The notes: a model not told the origin generated them from the sequence alone. Numbered from the stretch's first letter, positions 53,559 to 63,529 are shown. The stretch is DNA of 64,000 nucleotides from DALYLB01 sp033763135 (GCA_033763135.1 JANRKY010000039.1:1-64000); one strand, 5' to 3'. Numbers and translations: made by a program.

Positions 53559-54314
53559 ATGACTCGAAGAGAAGACGCCACAATTTTGGGAGTTCAACAA
53601 TTGCCGAATGACTGGAAGCAGAAGCCGGAGCCGCCGCAATTTGGTCAGAATCCGGTGGTGAGCTGGTTCAGCGAGTTCGAAGAGAAGATCGCGAGCGATT
53701 TTCAACGTCGGACAGGATTGGAATACAAGAAGGCGATTGCGCAGATCATCGAGGCGGCCGAGCCGTTTCCGGGGATGCAGGTGCTGGATGTGCCGACGGG
53801 CACGGGCGTGATTGCGCGCCAGTTCGTCGGAAAGGTCGGCGAGAAAGGACGGATCATCGGGATCGATGAGACGCCGGAGAAGCTGGAACAGGCCCGGCTC
53901 GCGGCGCAATCGGCGCGGGTCAGCATGCGCATCGAGCTCAAGGCGATGCCCGTCGAGAAGCTTGCTTTCGAGGAGGGGAGCATCGATCTGGTCACTTCGG
54001 TCATGGCGTTTCACCGGTTGAGCGCCGGGACGTTCCTGACGGAAGCCTGTCGCGTGCTTCGGCCGGGCGGGCGACTGCTGATCGCGGACGAGCTTGCGCC
54101 GGAGATCTCCACGGGGACGCTGCGGGACACAATGCGGCGCTCCTATTTTCGATTCATCAAACGCGACCAGGAAGAGGCCGACGCGCAATTCCACACCACG
54201 CAGGAGATGATGCGGATGCTGCAGGAGGCGGGGTTCACGCAGATCATCTTTCGCACGCTGCGGCAGCGCAGCAGGAACGAGAGGTCCTTTGCGCTGATCA
54301 AGGCGGTGAAGTAG
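53559..54314 (+). CDS. Class I SAM-dependent methyltransferase
   Basis: A 251-residue protein. The Rossmann methyltransferase core is visible from residue 75: GMQVLDVPTGTGVIARQFVG (motif I), IIGIDETPEKLEQAR and SVMAFHRLSAG, RVLRPGGRLLIAD. The first 50 residues are an unusual extension. UbiE/COQ5-like substrates are possible but nothing identifies the target. The ATG at 53559 follows GAGGACAACAG; an upstream open stretch of 34 codons has no start site. Arginase begins nine bases after the stop. Confidence 0.85.
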   Translation: MTRREDATILGVQQLPNDWKQKPEPPQFGQNPVVSWFSEFEEKIASDFQRRTGLEYKKAIAQIIEAAEPFPGMQVLDVPTGTGVIARQFVGKVGEKGRIIGIDETPEKLEQARLAAQSARVSMRIELKAMPVEKLAFEEGSIDLVTSVMAFHRLSAGTFLTEACRVLRPGGRLLIADELAPEISTGTLRDTMRRSYFRFIKRDQEEADAQFHTTQEMMRMLQEAGFTQIIFRTLRQRSRNERSFALIKAVK

Positions 54315-54323
54315 AGAGGCTGT

Positions 54324-55244
54324 ATGCTCAATTCGCGAACGAAGGCGACGATCATCGGCGTCCTGATGGATCTGGGCGCCGACCGGCGAGGCGTCGATAT
54401 GGGGCCCTCCGCGATTCGCGTGGCCGATTTGAACGAGCGGCTCGCCGCGCTGGGCTATGTCGTCGACGACGCCGGCAATATCGGCGTGCGAAATCCCGAG
54501 ATGCTGCAGGTGACGGACACGCACCTGAAGTATCTGCCCGAGATTGCCGCGGCCTGCCGCAAACTGGCTGAGCAGGTCGAAGCCGTTCTCGAAGCCGGCG
54601 CAATCCCGATCGTGCTCGGCGGCGATCACTCGATCGCCATCGGCAGCGTATCGGGCCTGTCGGCCTATTATCGCAAGCGAAATCAGCGGGTCGGCGTCAT
54701 CTGGTTCGACGCGCATGGCGATATGAATACGCCCGAAACGTCGCCGTCCGGCAACATTCACGGGATGCCGTTCGCGGCCATTCTGGGGCATGGCACAAAG
54801 GAGCTGACGCACATCGGGGAGTTCGCTCCCAAGGTCCATCCGGAAGATTGCGTCTTGATCGGCGCGCGAAGCGTCGATCCCGAGGAGGCGGTTGCGCTGC
54901 GGGCCTCGGGCGTCCGGGTGGTCACCATGCGGGAACTCGATGAACGCGGGATGAGCTCCATTATGGACGAGGCCATGATGCTCGCCTCCCGGCGCACGGC
55001 CGGATTTCACGTGACGATGGATATGGATTTCGTCGACCCGGACTTCGCGCCCGGCGTCGGCACGCCCGTCCCCGGCGGACCGACCTATCGGGAGAGCCAC
55101 CTGGCCATGGAAAAGATCGCCGACTCGGGCAAGATGCTCTCCTTCGAACTGACCGAGATCAACCCGGTGCTCGATATTTCGAACAAGACCGCGGAACTTG
55201 GCGTGCAATTGATCCTGTCGGCATTCGGCAAGAAGATTATGTGA
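54324..55244 (+). CDS. rocF: Arginase
   Basis: A 306-residue ureohydrolase. The manganese ligands are all present: GGDHSIAIGS, WFDAHGDMNTPETSPSGNIH and MDMDFVDPDFAPG. The GTPVPGGPTYRE segment and closing VLDISNKTAE place it in the arginase group, splitting arginine into ornithine and urea. Length is normal. No urease or ornithine-using gene is adjacent. It lies between the methyltransferase and ddl genes with gaps of 9 and 10 bases, which suggests a common transcript. Confidence 0.93.
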   Translation: MLNSRTKATIIGVLMDLGADRRGVDMGPSAIRVADLNERLAALGYVVDDAGNIGVRNPEMLQVTDTHLKYLPEIAAACRKLAEQVEAVLEAGAIPIVLGGDHSIAIGSVSGLSAYYRKRNQRVGVIWFDAHGDMNTPETSPSGNIHGMPFAAILGHGTKELTHIGEFAPKVHPEDCVLIGARSVDPEEAVALRASGVRVVTMRELDERGMSSIMDEAMMLASRRTAGFHVTMDMDFVDPDFAPGVGTPVPGGPTYRESHLAMEKIADSGKMLSFELTEINPVLDISNKTAELGVQLILSAFGKKIM

Positions 55245-55254
55245 GTGGCGGGGA

Positions 55255-56382
55255 ATGGCGGAGGGAATGGGTTTGGAAAAGAAACTGCGAGTGGGAGTCA
55301 TCTTTGGCGGCCGATCGGGCGAGCATGAAGTGTCGCTCCGTTCGGCGGAATCGGTGATCAATGCGCTCGATCGCGCGAAATACGAGATCGTTCCGATCGC
55401 GATCAGCAAGGAAGGCAAGTGGCTCGCTTCGAGCCGGACGGGGTGCCTGCCGCCCGCCGCGATCTTGACGGGCGCCGATCAGCACGTCGCCATCTTCGGA
55501 GATCCGACGGAGCGCGGCCTGACGACGATCCGCGGGGGAAGCGCGAACGGCCACCGGGATTCGCTCGATGTCGTCTTTCCCGTGCTGCACGGTACCTATG
55601 GCGAAGACGGAACGATTCAGGGACTGCTGGAGATGGCCGATCTGCCTTATGTCGGCTGCGGCGTGCTGGCCTCGGCGGCCGGCATGGACAAGGTCCTGAT
55701 GAAGCGGCTGTTCCGCGAGGCCGGGCTGCCGATCGCGGACTTCGCGCATTTTCTGCGAACGCAATGGGAATCCGATCCGGCCGGGATCGAGTCCCGCGTG
55801 ATCGAAGAGATCGGTTTTCCGAATTTCGTCAAGCCCGCCAATATGGGATCTTCGGTCGGAATCTCGAAGGCCGTCGATCCGGTCGGTCTCCACGAGGCCA
55901 TCGCGCTCGCCGCAACCTACGACCGGAAGATCATCGTCGAGAAGGGCGTCGACGCCCGCGAAATCGAGGTCAGCGTGCTCGGCAACGACCAGCTGATCGC
56001 CAGCCTGCCCGGCGAGATCGTGCCGCAATCCGCGGCCTTCTATGATTACAAGGCGAAGTATGTCGACGCCAACGGCGCCCGACTCGCCATCCCGGCGGAA
56101 CTGACCGAAGAACAGACGGCGGAGATTCAACAACTGGCCATCCGCGCCTTCCAGGCCATCGACGGCGCCGGCCTCGGCCGCGTCGATTTCTTTCTCGAAC
56201 GATCCACTGGCCGGCTGCTGCTCAATGAGATCAACACCATGCCCGGCTTCACCTCGATCAGCATGTATCCCAAATTATGGGACGCCAGCGGCCTCGGCTA
56301 CACCGAACTCCTCGACCGGCTCATCGAACTCGCCTTCGAACGCCATCGCGAGAAATCGCGCAATGTGACCAGCTTCGAATAG
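55255..56382 (+). CDS. ddl: D-alanine--D-alanine ligase
   Basis: A 375-residue ATP-grasp enzyme making the D-Ala-D-Ala of peptidoglycan. GVIFGGRSGEHEVSLRSAE is the N-terminal signature, KPANMGSSVGISK binds ATP, and RVDFFLERSTGRLLLNEINT with MPGFTSISMYPKLW holds the metal ligands and substrate loop. Together with the AmgK/MurU-like pair four genes upstream it gives this stretch a cell-wall flavour. The start is ATG 55255; ATG 55267 behind GGAGGGA is possible. A perfect 40-bp-arm repeat follows. Confidence 0.96.
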   Translation: MAEGMGLEKKLRVGVIFGGRSGEHEVSLRSAESVINALDRAKYEIVPIAISKEGKWLASSRTGCLPPAAILTGADQHVAIFGDPTERGLTTIRGGSANGHRDSLDVVFPVLHGTYGEDGTIQGLLEMADLPYVGCGVLASAAGMDKVLMKRLFREAGLPIADFAHFLRTQWESDPAGIESRVIEEIGFPNFVKPANMGSSVGISKAVDPVGLHEAIALAATYDRKIIVEKGVDAREIEVSVLGNDQLIASLPGEIVPQSAAFYDYKAKYVDANGARLAIPAELTEEQTAEIQQLAIRAFQAIDGAGLGRVDFFLERSTGRLLLNEINTMPGFTSISMYPKLWDASGLGYTELLDRLIELAFERHREKSRNVTSFE

Positions 56383-56390
56383 CGGGCGGA

Positions 56391-56503
56391 CTGCAAAAAA
56401 ATAGACAGGATTCACAGGATTCTTCAGGATGGACAGGATTGCTCATGAAAGCATATCCCGTTAATCCTGAAGAATCCTGTGAATCCTGTCTATTTTTTTG
56501 CAG
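56391..56503. repeat. Perfect 40-bp-arm inverted repeat of ACAGGATT words (bidirectional terminator)
   Basis: Arms 56391-56430 and 56464-56503 are perfect complements. Each holds ACAGGATT or its variants several times (GACAGGATTCACAGGATT), and a further copy lies in the 33-base loop. A7 and T7 runs close the arms, giving T-tracts in both directions. It lies between the convergent ddl and atpE genes. Confidence 0.88.
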
Positions 56504-56510
56504 CGTTCGA

Positions 56511-56831
56511 TTACGTGCGGAGCAGCACGACGACAAAGGTGAAGATCACCAGCGTCTCGATGAAGGCGAGACCGAGAATCAGCGCGAGCTGAACGCGGTT
56601 GTAGGCGCTCGGGTTGCGTGCCATTCCCTCGCAGGCCGCCGAGGCCACACGGCCCTGACCGAGGCCGCAGAGGCCCGCCGCGATCGCGAAACCGACGACC
56701 GCCGCGATGTAGCGAAGGCCCGTGCCGAGGTCGTTGCCGCCTTCCGCGCCGGGATCCGCCGCAAGCACGGGAACCGCCGCCATCATCACCGCCATCAGGC
56801 TCAATCCAACACGAATCACATTCCGTTTCAT
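56511..56831 (-). CDS. atpE: ATP synthase F0 subunit c with an N-terminal extension
   Basis: A 106-residue subunit. The mature part holds the two membrane helices of the c ring joined by the ARNP loop, and the ion-binding glutamate Glu92 in AFIETLVIFTF. Gln59 in GLGQG sits 33 residues before Glu92, the spacing of the sodium-binding Gln32/Glu65 pair of Ilyobacter, and Thr93 replaces its Ser66. The first 25 residues look like a cleavable signal peptide (MAVMMAAVPVLAAD). AAAGGAGAACCAAATA precedes the start. It follows atpB after about 310 bases, an unusually large gap. Confidence 0.92.
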   Translation of the reverse strand: MKRNVIRVGLSLMAVMMAAVPVLAADPGAEGGNDLGTGLRYIAAVVGFAIAAGLCGLGQGRVASAACEGMARNPSAYNRVQLALILGLAFIETLVIFTFVVVLLRT

Positions 56832-57140
56832 TATTTGGTTCTCCTTTGAGATGGTTTGAGTCGCAATCGGTCGGCGGCGGGAGCGGATGAACAGGCGTAT
56901 GAAAACCCCCGCGCCGTCGAATTGCTTCAGTTCAAAGGATGCGCCGCGCGAAGACCGCTTCGATTCCGATGTCGGAAAGACTGCGCCGCCAGGGTTGCAT
57001 TGCATGTCCGGGGGGACTGCAAGCTCCATACTGCGTTTGCCGTTTATCCCCGCCGGAAAGGCAGGGGAGACATCGAGGGATTCGAACCGGCGGTCGCCGA
57101 TGCATCCGCCAGTGCGTTGAGCGTCTCAACGCAATTCCGA
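56832..57140 (-). other. Gap of about 310 bases between atpB and atpE
   Basis: No ORF with a good start is seen. Near the atpB end a perfect 9-bp hairpin TGCGTTGAG/CTCAACGCA with a 3-base loop lies at 57113-57133. Further on, a minus-strand GGTTCGAATCC resembles a tRNA T-loop but lacks a paired stem. The hairpin could reduce read-through or set relative amounts of the subunits. Confidence 0.45.
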
Positions 57141-58097
57141 TCAGTGCGCCGCGGCCTCCGCGTGGCCATGCGACGCGCCGTGCTCGCCGTGGTCTTCCGA
57201 ATGGTGCGAGACTTCACCCAGATAGACCATCGAGAGCACGATGAAGATGAAGGTCTGCAGAAACGACGTCAGCAGGCCCAGCGGCATCAGCAGCGCCGGC
57301 ACGACCCACTGGACCATGCTCGAAATCGCGCCGCTCACCTGCTCTTCGCCATAGATGTTGCCGAACAGACGCATACTCAGACTCATGATGCGGGCCAGAT
57401 TGCTGACGATCTCGATCGGAAACATCAGCGGCGCCAGCCACACCACCGGCCCGGCAAAATGCTTCAGATGGCCGAACAGCCCGTTCTCGCGAATGCCGAC
57501 GAAGTTGTAATAGAGGAACGACGAGAGCGCCAGCGCCAGCGTCATATTGAAGCTCGCCGTCGGCGCCACCATATCCGGCAGCATCCCGGTCAGATTCGAA
57601 ATCAGAATCAGCAGGCCGAAGGTCGCAACCACCGGAAAGTGCTTCATCCCGCCCGGCCCGACCAGATCCGACAGCAGCTCGCGAACCGCTTCCACGCCGA
57701 CTTCGAACGTCTGCTGGCGCGTGGTCGGCGATTCCGTCGACAGCTTGCCCCGCAGAAGATACAGGATCACAACCGCCACCAGCACCACGAACAGAAACAT
57801 CACCACGTGCGTCGGCAGCGGCAGATACCCCTGCGCGAGATATTGATCGTAGCTCAGTCCCTCGCCCGGCCAGTGATCGCCGAAGATCTTCAACTTATCG
57901 TAGATCGGCGGCATGATCGCCTTCTGCAGATCGAAGATCGCCGGACCGACCCACTCGTTCAGCTTCTCGACAATGATCGGCACATGCTCCGCGTGCTGGG
58001 CTCCGCCGCCGGCGTGCTCCGCCGCCGCCGCGCCCGCCGGCGCCGCATGCCCGGCCGCTTCCTGTCCATGCTCTTGAATTAGGCTCAGTAAAAACAT
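57141..58097 (-). CDS. atpB: ATP synthase F0 subunit a
   Basis: A 318-residue membrane protein with the subunit a core: FGLLILISNLTGMLPDMVAP, SLSMRLFGNIYGEEQ with the essential arginine, and VPALLMPLGLLTSFLQTFIF. Both ends are His-rich (EHGQEAAGHAAPAG, HHSEDHGEHGASHGHAEA), longer than in most homologues. It starts ten bases after the atpI-like gene. F1 genes are not in the window, so the operon is split, as in some Acidobacteriota and other phyla. Confidence 0.95.
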   Translation of the reverse strand: MFLLSLIQEHGQEAAGHAAPAGAAAAEHAGGGAQHAEHVPIIVEKLNEWVGPAIFDLQKAIMPPIYDKLKIFGDHWPGEGLSYDQYLAQGYLPLPTHVVMFLFVVLVAVVILYLLRGKLSTESPTTRQQTFEVGVEAVRELLSDLVGPGGMKHFPVVATFGLLILISNLTGMLPDMVAPTASFNMTLALALSSFLYYNFVGIRENGLFGHLKHFAGPVVWLAPLMFPIEIVSNLARIMSLSMRLFGNIYGEEQVSGAISSMVQWVVPALLMPLGLLTSFLQTFIFIVLSMVYLGEVSHHSEDHGEHGASHGHAEAAAH

Positions 58098-58107
58098 AAG
58101 TCCGTAT

Positions 58108-58533
58108 CTACTCTTCCGTCGAATTTTCCTCTTCCGAGGCCGATTGAAATGAAAGATATAACTGATAGCCCGCCTCGATCATCACGCCGCCCACAAAGGC
58201 CGCAAAGCCGAAGCCGATTCCCGCGGGATGGAACTCCCCGGTTCGCACGGCCGCCAGAATGACCGCGCCGACCACCAGATACCGCAGGATGAGTTTCGAT
58301 GACGTGAAGATCGGCACGCGCCCCGTCTGCGTCATCGCCGCATAGCTCAGAATCGCGCGCACGCTCCCCTGCAACCAACGCTTGTTGAACAGACTCAGCA
58401 CTCCGCCCAGCATTACGCCCAGCGCCATCCGCCGGCCGCTGAACTGGAGTCCGGCGAAAAACAAGATCGCAATCACCAGATAGGTGTTGCGCTGAAATCG
58501 CCGTTCAATGGCTCTGTCTTCATTTTCGCTCAT
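58108..58533 (-). CDS. AtpI-like ATP synthase assembly protein
   Basis: A 141-residue protein with four membrane segments (about 17-32, 35-50, 80-98 and 103-125) and a charged tail ending EEENSTEE. The position ahead of atpB and the pattern LGVMLGGVLSLFNKRW fit ATP synthase subunit I. That subunit is thought to help c-ring assembly. The start codon is only about seven bases from the predicted transcription start, and no ribosome binding site is seen. Confidence 0.8.
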   Translation of the reverse strand: MSENEDRAIERRFQRNTYLVIAILFFAGLQFSGRRMALGVMLGGVLSLFNKRWLQGSVRAILSYAAMTQTGRVPIFTSSKLILRYLVVGAVILAAVRTGEFHPAGIGFGFAAFVGGVMIEAGYQLYLSFQSASEEENSTEE

Positions 58534-58546
58534 CTGCGAAATAAGG

Positions 58547-58576
58547 ATGATACCCGCTTCCCGTTTGCTCTGTCCA
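58547..58576 (-). promoter_or_regulatory. Promoter of the atpI-atpB-atpE operon
   Basis: On the minus strand TGGACA, 18 bases and TATCAT lie just before the atpI-like start. The predicted transcript would have almost no 5' leader. Confidence 0.55.
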
Positions 58577-58640
58577 GCCGTAGGAGAAAAGTTTCACACT
58601 GTGCGATAATCCCGCGACCATTCACAATTAATGAAAAATT

Positions 58641-58663
58641 GTTTGGCGTTTCGCCTTCAGGCG
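58641..58663 (+). repeat. Fragment of the 11.9 kb inverted-repeat sequence
   Basis: GTTTGGCGTT and CGCCTTCAGGCG occur together as in the arm at 11902-11924, with a single base changed. It lies in the divergent gap before the SDR gene. Confidence 0.6.
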
Positions 58664-58716
58664 CCCAGGCGTTTGCTGAAGACGGAACTCGAACGGATTC
58701 CGAGGAGCGATCAGCA

Positions 58717-59481
58717 ATGAACAAGCAGGATCTGACGGGGCGCGTTGCGCTGGTGACGGGAGCGAGCACGGGAATTGGTCGTTGGGCGGCGATTTCGCTG
58801 GCCGAATGCGGCGCGGCGGTGGCGGTCAATTACAACCGCAATCTGGAAGGGGCGGAAGAGACGAGGCGGGCGATCGAGGCGCTGGGAGGGCGCGCCGTGA
58901 TCATTCAAGCCGATGTCTCGGCGAAGGCGGGCGCCGTGGCGCTGGCGGCGGCGGCGCGCGAGCAGCTCGGTCCCATCGATATTCTGGTCAACAATGCCGG
59001 AGATCTGATCGAACGGCGATCGCTGCTCGAATTCACGGAAGAGCTTTACGACCGGGTGATGGACCTCAATTTCAAGAGCGTGCTTCTCTGTTCGCAGACG
59101 GTCATGCCCGAGATGATCGAGCGGCGACAGGGGACGATCATCAATGTCGGTTCGATCGCGGGCCATCACGGCGGCGGCCCCGGCGCGGCCATCTATGCCG
59201 CTTCCAAGGCGGCCGTCATGTGTCTGACCAAGGGATTGGCCCGGGAACTCGCGCCGCACGGGATTCGCGTCAACGGGGTCGCGCCGGGCGTCATCGCCAC
59301 GCCCTTTCACGAGCGCCTCTCGACCGCCGAGATGATGGCCCAGTTCGCGGCCGCCATCCCGCTCGGGCGCGCCGGCAATGCCGAAGAATGCGGGCGCGTC
59401 ATCGCCTTTCTCGCATCCGACGCCGCCGCCTACATCCACGGCGAGATGATCGAGATCAACGGCGGCCAGCTGATGGTCTGA
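58717..59481 (+). CDS. Short-chain dehydrogenase/reductase
   Basis: A 254-residue classical SDR. The cofactor motif is VTGASTGIGR at residues 15-24, NNAG lies near 92, and the catalytic set includes Ser in VGSIAGHHGG and YAASKAAVMCL. The C-terminal GRVIAFLASDAAAYIHGEMI is typical of 3-oxoacyl reductase or glucose dehydrogenase-like members. The substrate is not readable. CGAGGAGCGATCAGCA precedes the ATG at 58717; the frame is open 26 codons earlier. Its stop touches the palindromic element that follows. Confidence 0.9.
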   Translation: MNKQDLTGRVALVTGASTGIGRWAAISLAECGAAVAVNYNRNLEGAEETRRAIEALGGRAVIIQADVSAKAGAVALAAAAREQLGPIDILVNNAGDLIERRSLLEFTEELYDRVMDLNFKSVLLCSQTVMPEMIERRQGTIINVGSIAGHHGGGPGAAIYAASKAAVMCLTKGLARELAPHGIRVNGVAPGVIATPFHERLSTAEMMAQFAAAIPLGRAGNAEECGRVIAFLASDAAAYIHGEMIEINGGQLMV

Positions 59482-59612
59482 ATCAGACCAGGGAACAATC
59501 GGACAAAAGAACTCAACCCCGGGGGACACGGGGAACACGGGGCCCTGAGAATGGTTGATCCCCGTGTTCCCCGTGGTTGAGTTTCCGTCCGAATGTTTCC
59601 TGCTCCGATTTA
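59481..59612 (+). repeat. CACGGGG-family palindromic element, copy 2
   Basis: Left words GGGAACAATCGGAC, ACTCAACCCCGGGG and ACACGGGGAACACGGGG are matched on the right by CCCCGTGTTCCCCGTGG, TTGAGTTTCCGTCCGAATG and TTCCTGCTCCGATTTA. The centre is GGGGCCCTGAGAATGGTTGA. It lies between the convergent SDR and small membrane protein genes. Confidence 0.85.
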
Positions 59613-59617
59613 GAAGA

Positions 59618-59848
59618 TCACCAGTTCCGCCGGGAGATGCTCGTCCATTGCGTTCGCTTATAGGTGCTCGCCAGCAGCAGCAGCGCCACGCGCGCCACGC
59701 CGACCGCAAGAGCCACCGCGATCCACACGAGCATCTTCTGTTTCACCGGCCGCTCATTGAACCACGTCAGCACCACGCCATGGGCAATGACGCCGATGAG
59801 CAGATATTGAAACCCGATGATTAGTTCTCGTTTGGTACTACCGTACAT
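59618..59848 (-). CDS. Small two-helix membrane protein
   Basis: A 76-residue protein with two membrane segments (about 10-28 and 40-60) and a basic end (STYKRTQWTSISRRNW). No family is recognised. The start is the first ATG of the frame with GAGAAC upstream. Coding evidence is moderate: hydrophobic pattern, an isolated position and a palindromic element placed at its 3' end. Confidence 0.6.
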   Translation of the reverse strand: MYGSTKRELIIGFQYLLIGVIAHGVVLTWFNERPVKQKMLVWIAVALAVGVARVALLLLASTYKRTQWTSISRRNW

Positions 59849-59955
59849 AAGTTCTCAAGCAGTTTTTATGAAGGCGAAGGCTCGTAATTGCCCGACCATT
59901 GTGGACTACTTGATGCGAGTTCGCACGCGAAAACCACGTAACCTGGAGATAAAAT

Positions 59956-61788
59956 ATGAAGATGTCATTTTGCCGGTCTGACCTTTACAAAATGCGATAC
60001 CTGTGGGTGATTGCGTTGGTGCTGGTGGCGTCCTGTTCCGAGGGGGCAAAGCCCTCGATTTCATCGGCGACGGACGTGGACAAATTCATTCAGGAAGCCG
60101 AGAAGCGGTATCTGGAGGTGTCGCTCAACGAGGGGCGGGCGTCCTGGGTGCAGAGCAACTTCATCACGTTCGACACGGAGGCGATCGCGGCGGCGGCGGA
60201 GAAGGAGTCGAACAAGACGATCAAGGAGCTGGCCGAGGCCGCGCGGAGATTCGAGGGAGCTTCGTTGTCGCCCGAGCAGGCGCGGAAGCTGAAGCTGCTG
60301 AAGCTGGCGTTGGTCGCGCCGGCGCCGGCCGATCCGAAGGAACTGGAGGAGTTGACGAAGATCACGGTTTCGATGGAGAGCCAGTACGGCGCGGGGAAAT
60401 ACTGTCCGGACGGAGAGAAGGGAAAATGCCTTTCGCTGGGGGATCTGGAAGACATCATGACCGCCAGTCGAAACCCGGAGGAGTTGAAGAAGGCGTGGCT
60501 GGGCTGGCACGGCGTCTCTCCGAAGTATCGGAAGGACTATTCCCGGTTCGTCGAGCTGGCGAACAAGGGCGCGAAGGAGATGGGATTCAAGGATCTGGGG
60601 GCGATGTGGCGCTCGAATTACGACATGGAGCCGGACGCGTTCGCCGCCGAGATGGAGCGGCTCTGGCTGCAGGTCAAGCCGCTTTATGATTCGCTGCATA
60701 CCTACACGCGCGCGAAGCTGCGGCAGAAGTACGGCGACGCCGTCGTCCCGGCGACCGGCCCGATTCCGGCGCACCTGCTGGGAAATATGTGGAGCCAGAC
60801 ATGGGGCAATGTCTATGAGATCGTCAAGCCGGCCTCCACGACGCCGACCTATGATCTGACGAAAATTCTGACGGCGAAGAAGACCGATGCGCGGCAGATG
60901 GTCAAATACGGCGAAGGGTTCTTCACGTCGCTCGGTTTCGACGCGCTGCCCGCCACGTTCTGGGAGCGCTCTCTCTTCACCAAGCCGCAGGATCGCGACG
61001 TCGTCTGTCACGCCAGCGCGTGGGATCTCGACAATCAACAGGATGTGCGGCTCAAGATGTGCATCAAGATCAATGACGAGGACTTCACGACCGTTCATCA
61101 CGAGCTGGGCCACAACTATTATCAGCTGGCGTATGCGCCGCAGCCGCCGCTGTTTCAGGGCAGCGCAAACGACGGATTTCACGAGGCCATCGGCGACACG
61201 GTGGCGCTCTCCGTCACGCCGGAATATCTGAAGCAGCTCGGCTTCATCAATCAGGTTCCCCCGGAGAGCGCCGATCTCTCGCTGCTGCTCAAGCTTGCGC
61301 TCGACAAGGTCGCGTTTCTCCCGTTCGGGTATCTTGTGGATCAGTGGCGCTGGAAGGTCTTTTCGGGCGAAACCGGCCCCGGCGAATACAACAAGCTCTG
61401 GTGGGAGCTGCGCGAGAAATATCAGGGCGTCGCGCTGCCCGCGCCCCGCAGCGAAAACGATTTCGACGCCGGCGCGAAATACCACGTCGCGGCGAATACG
61501 CCCTATGCCCGCTACTTCCTCGCCCACATCCTGCAATTTCAGTTTCACCGCGCTCTTTGCCGCGAGGCTGGATACAAGGGGCCGCTCAATCGCTGCTCGA
61601 TCTATGGCAACAAACAGGTGGGCCAGAAACTGAAGGCCATGCTCGCCATGGGACAGAGCCGCCCCTGGCCCGAGGCCCTCAAGGCCATGACCGGCGAAGA
61701 GAAGATGGACGCCACCGCCATCCTCGACTATTTCAAGCCGCTTCACGCCTGGCTCGACGAGCAGAACAAGGCCATGGCCGCGAAATAA
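59956..61788 (+). CDS. M2-family peptidyl-dipeptidase (ACE-like) lipoprotein
   Basis: A 610-residue zinc metallopeptidase homologous to angiotensin-converting enzyme. HHELGH at 381-386 supplies the zinc histidines, and Glu410 in FHEAIGDT the third ligand, 24 residues after the last His as in the family. The N terminus has a lipobox (LVLVASC), so the enzyme is probably anchored at the membrane facing outward. It would remove dipeptides from peptide C termini. GGAGATAAAAT precedes the ATG at 59956; ATG 59992 gives a more ordinary signal peptide but has no ribosome binding site. Confidence 0.94.
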   Translation: MKMSFCRSDLYKMRYLWVIALVLVASCSEGAKPSISSATDVDKFIQEAEKRYLEVSLNEGRASWVQSNFITFDTEAIAAAAEKESNKTIKELAEAARRFEGASLSPEQARKLKLLKLALVAPAPADPKELEELTKITVSMESQYGAGKYCPDGEKGKCLSLGDLEDIMTASRNPEELKKAWLGWHGVSPKYRKDYSRFVELANKGAKEMGFKDLGAMWRSNYDMEPDAFAAEMERLWLQVKPLYDSLHTYTRAKLRQKYGDAVVPATGPIPAHLLGNMWSQTWGNVYEIVKPASTTPTYDLTKILTAKKTDARQMVKYGEGFFTSLGFDALPATFWERSLFTKPQDRDVVCHASAWDLDNQQDVRLKMCIKINDEDFTTVHHELGHNYYQLAYAPQPPLFQGSANDGFHEAIGDTVALSVTPEYLKQLGFINQVPPESADLSLLLKLALDKVAFLPFGYLVDQWRWKVFSGETGPGEYNKLWWELREKYQGVALPAPRSENDFDAGAKYHVAANTPYARYFLAHILQFQFHRALCREAGYKGPLNRCSIYGNKQVGQKLKAMLAMGQSRPWPEALKAMTGEEKMDATAILDYFKPLHAWLDEQNKAMAAK

Positions 61789-61790
61789 TC

Positions 61791-61931
61791 CAAATCGGAC
61801 CAGGAAACATTCGGACGGAAACTCAACCACGGGGAGCACGGGGATCACGGGGATCAACCATTATCGGGGCCCCGTGCCCCCCGTGTTCCCCGTGGTTGAG
61901 TTTTTGTCCGAATGCCCCTTGTTCTGATTTA
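61791..61931 (-). repeat. CACGGGG-family palindromic element, copy 3 (inverted)
   Basis: Words AAATCGGACCAGGAAACATT and CTCAACCACGGGGAGCACGG on the left are matched on the right by the complements ending GTCCGAATGCCCC and TTCTGATTTA. The centre GGATCAACCATTATCGGGGC is the reverse complement of the centre of copies 1 and 2. It sits between the convergent M2 peptidase and SCP2 genes, and its last bases form the SCP2 stop codon. Confidence 0.85.
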
Positions 61932-62246
61932 ACCGAGAATCTGATCCAGCTTCATTGCGGCCATCATGTCGCCTTCGAGTTTGACCTTGCCCGACATGAA
62001 GGCGGTCATACCGTTGATCTCCTTGCGATAGAGCTTGTTCATCGTGACGAGGGACATCTTGAGGGTCACATCGGCGGCGTTGTCGTCATTGCTGACGGTG
62101 TTGGGAGTGGCCCGGCCGTCGATGAAGATGATGCCGCCCTCGTCGAAGGCGAACTTGATGTTGGCGCCGAGGGTGCGGTCGGCGATGCGGCGCCGGAAGC
62201 CTTCGGTGAACTCTTCGACGGTCAGTTCCTTGATCTCTTCTGCCAT
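61929..62246 (-). CDS. SCP2 sterol-binding-domain protein
   Basis: A 105-residue protein made of one SCP2 domain: FTEGFRRRIADRTLGANIKF, FIDGRATPNTVSNDDNAADV and the closing LYRKEINGMTAFMSGKVKLE GDMMAAMKL-type pattern. SCP2 domains bind lipids or acyl chains; the ligand is unknown. Length equals a bare domain. The start is clear, with AAAGGAACC-type sequence upstream. It shares strand and a 47-base gap with the DUF4432 gene upstream. Confidence 0.9.
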   Translation of the reverse strand: MAEEIKELTVEEFTEGFRRRIADRTLGANIKFAFDEGGIIFIDGRATPNTVSNDDNAADVTLKMSLVTMNKLYRKEINGMTAFMSGKVKLEGDMMAAMKLDQILG

Positions 62247-62293
62247 GCGGGATGGTTCCTTTCGATGGGGAGCGGCGTCGCTGCGCGCGAACG

Positions 62294-63529
<1,236 letters not shown>

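Noticed and set aside
57060..57120. tRNA-like GGTTCGAATCC on the minus strand between atpB and atpE
   Set aside because: The bases flanking the T-loop do not pair as a T-stem, and no acceptor or anticodon stem could be fitted around it.
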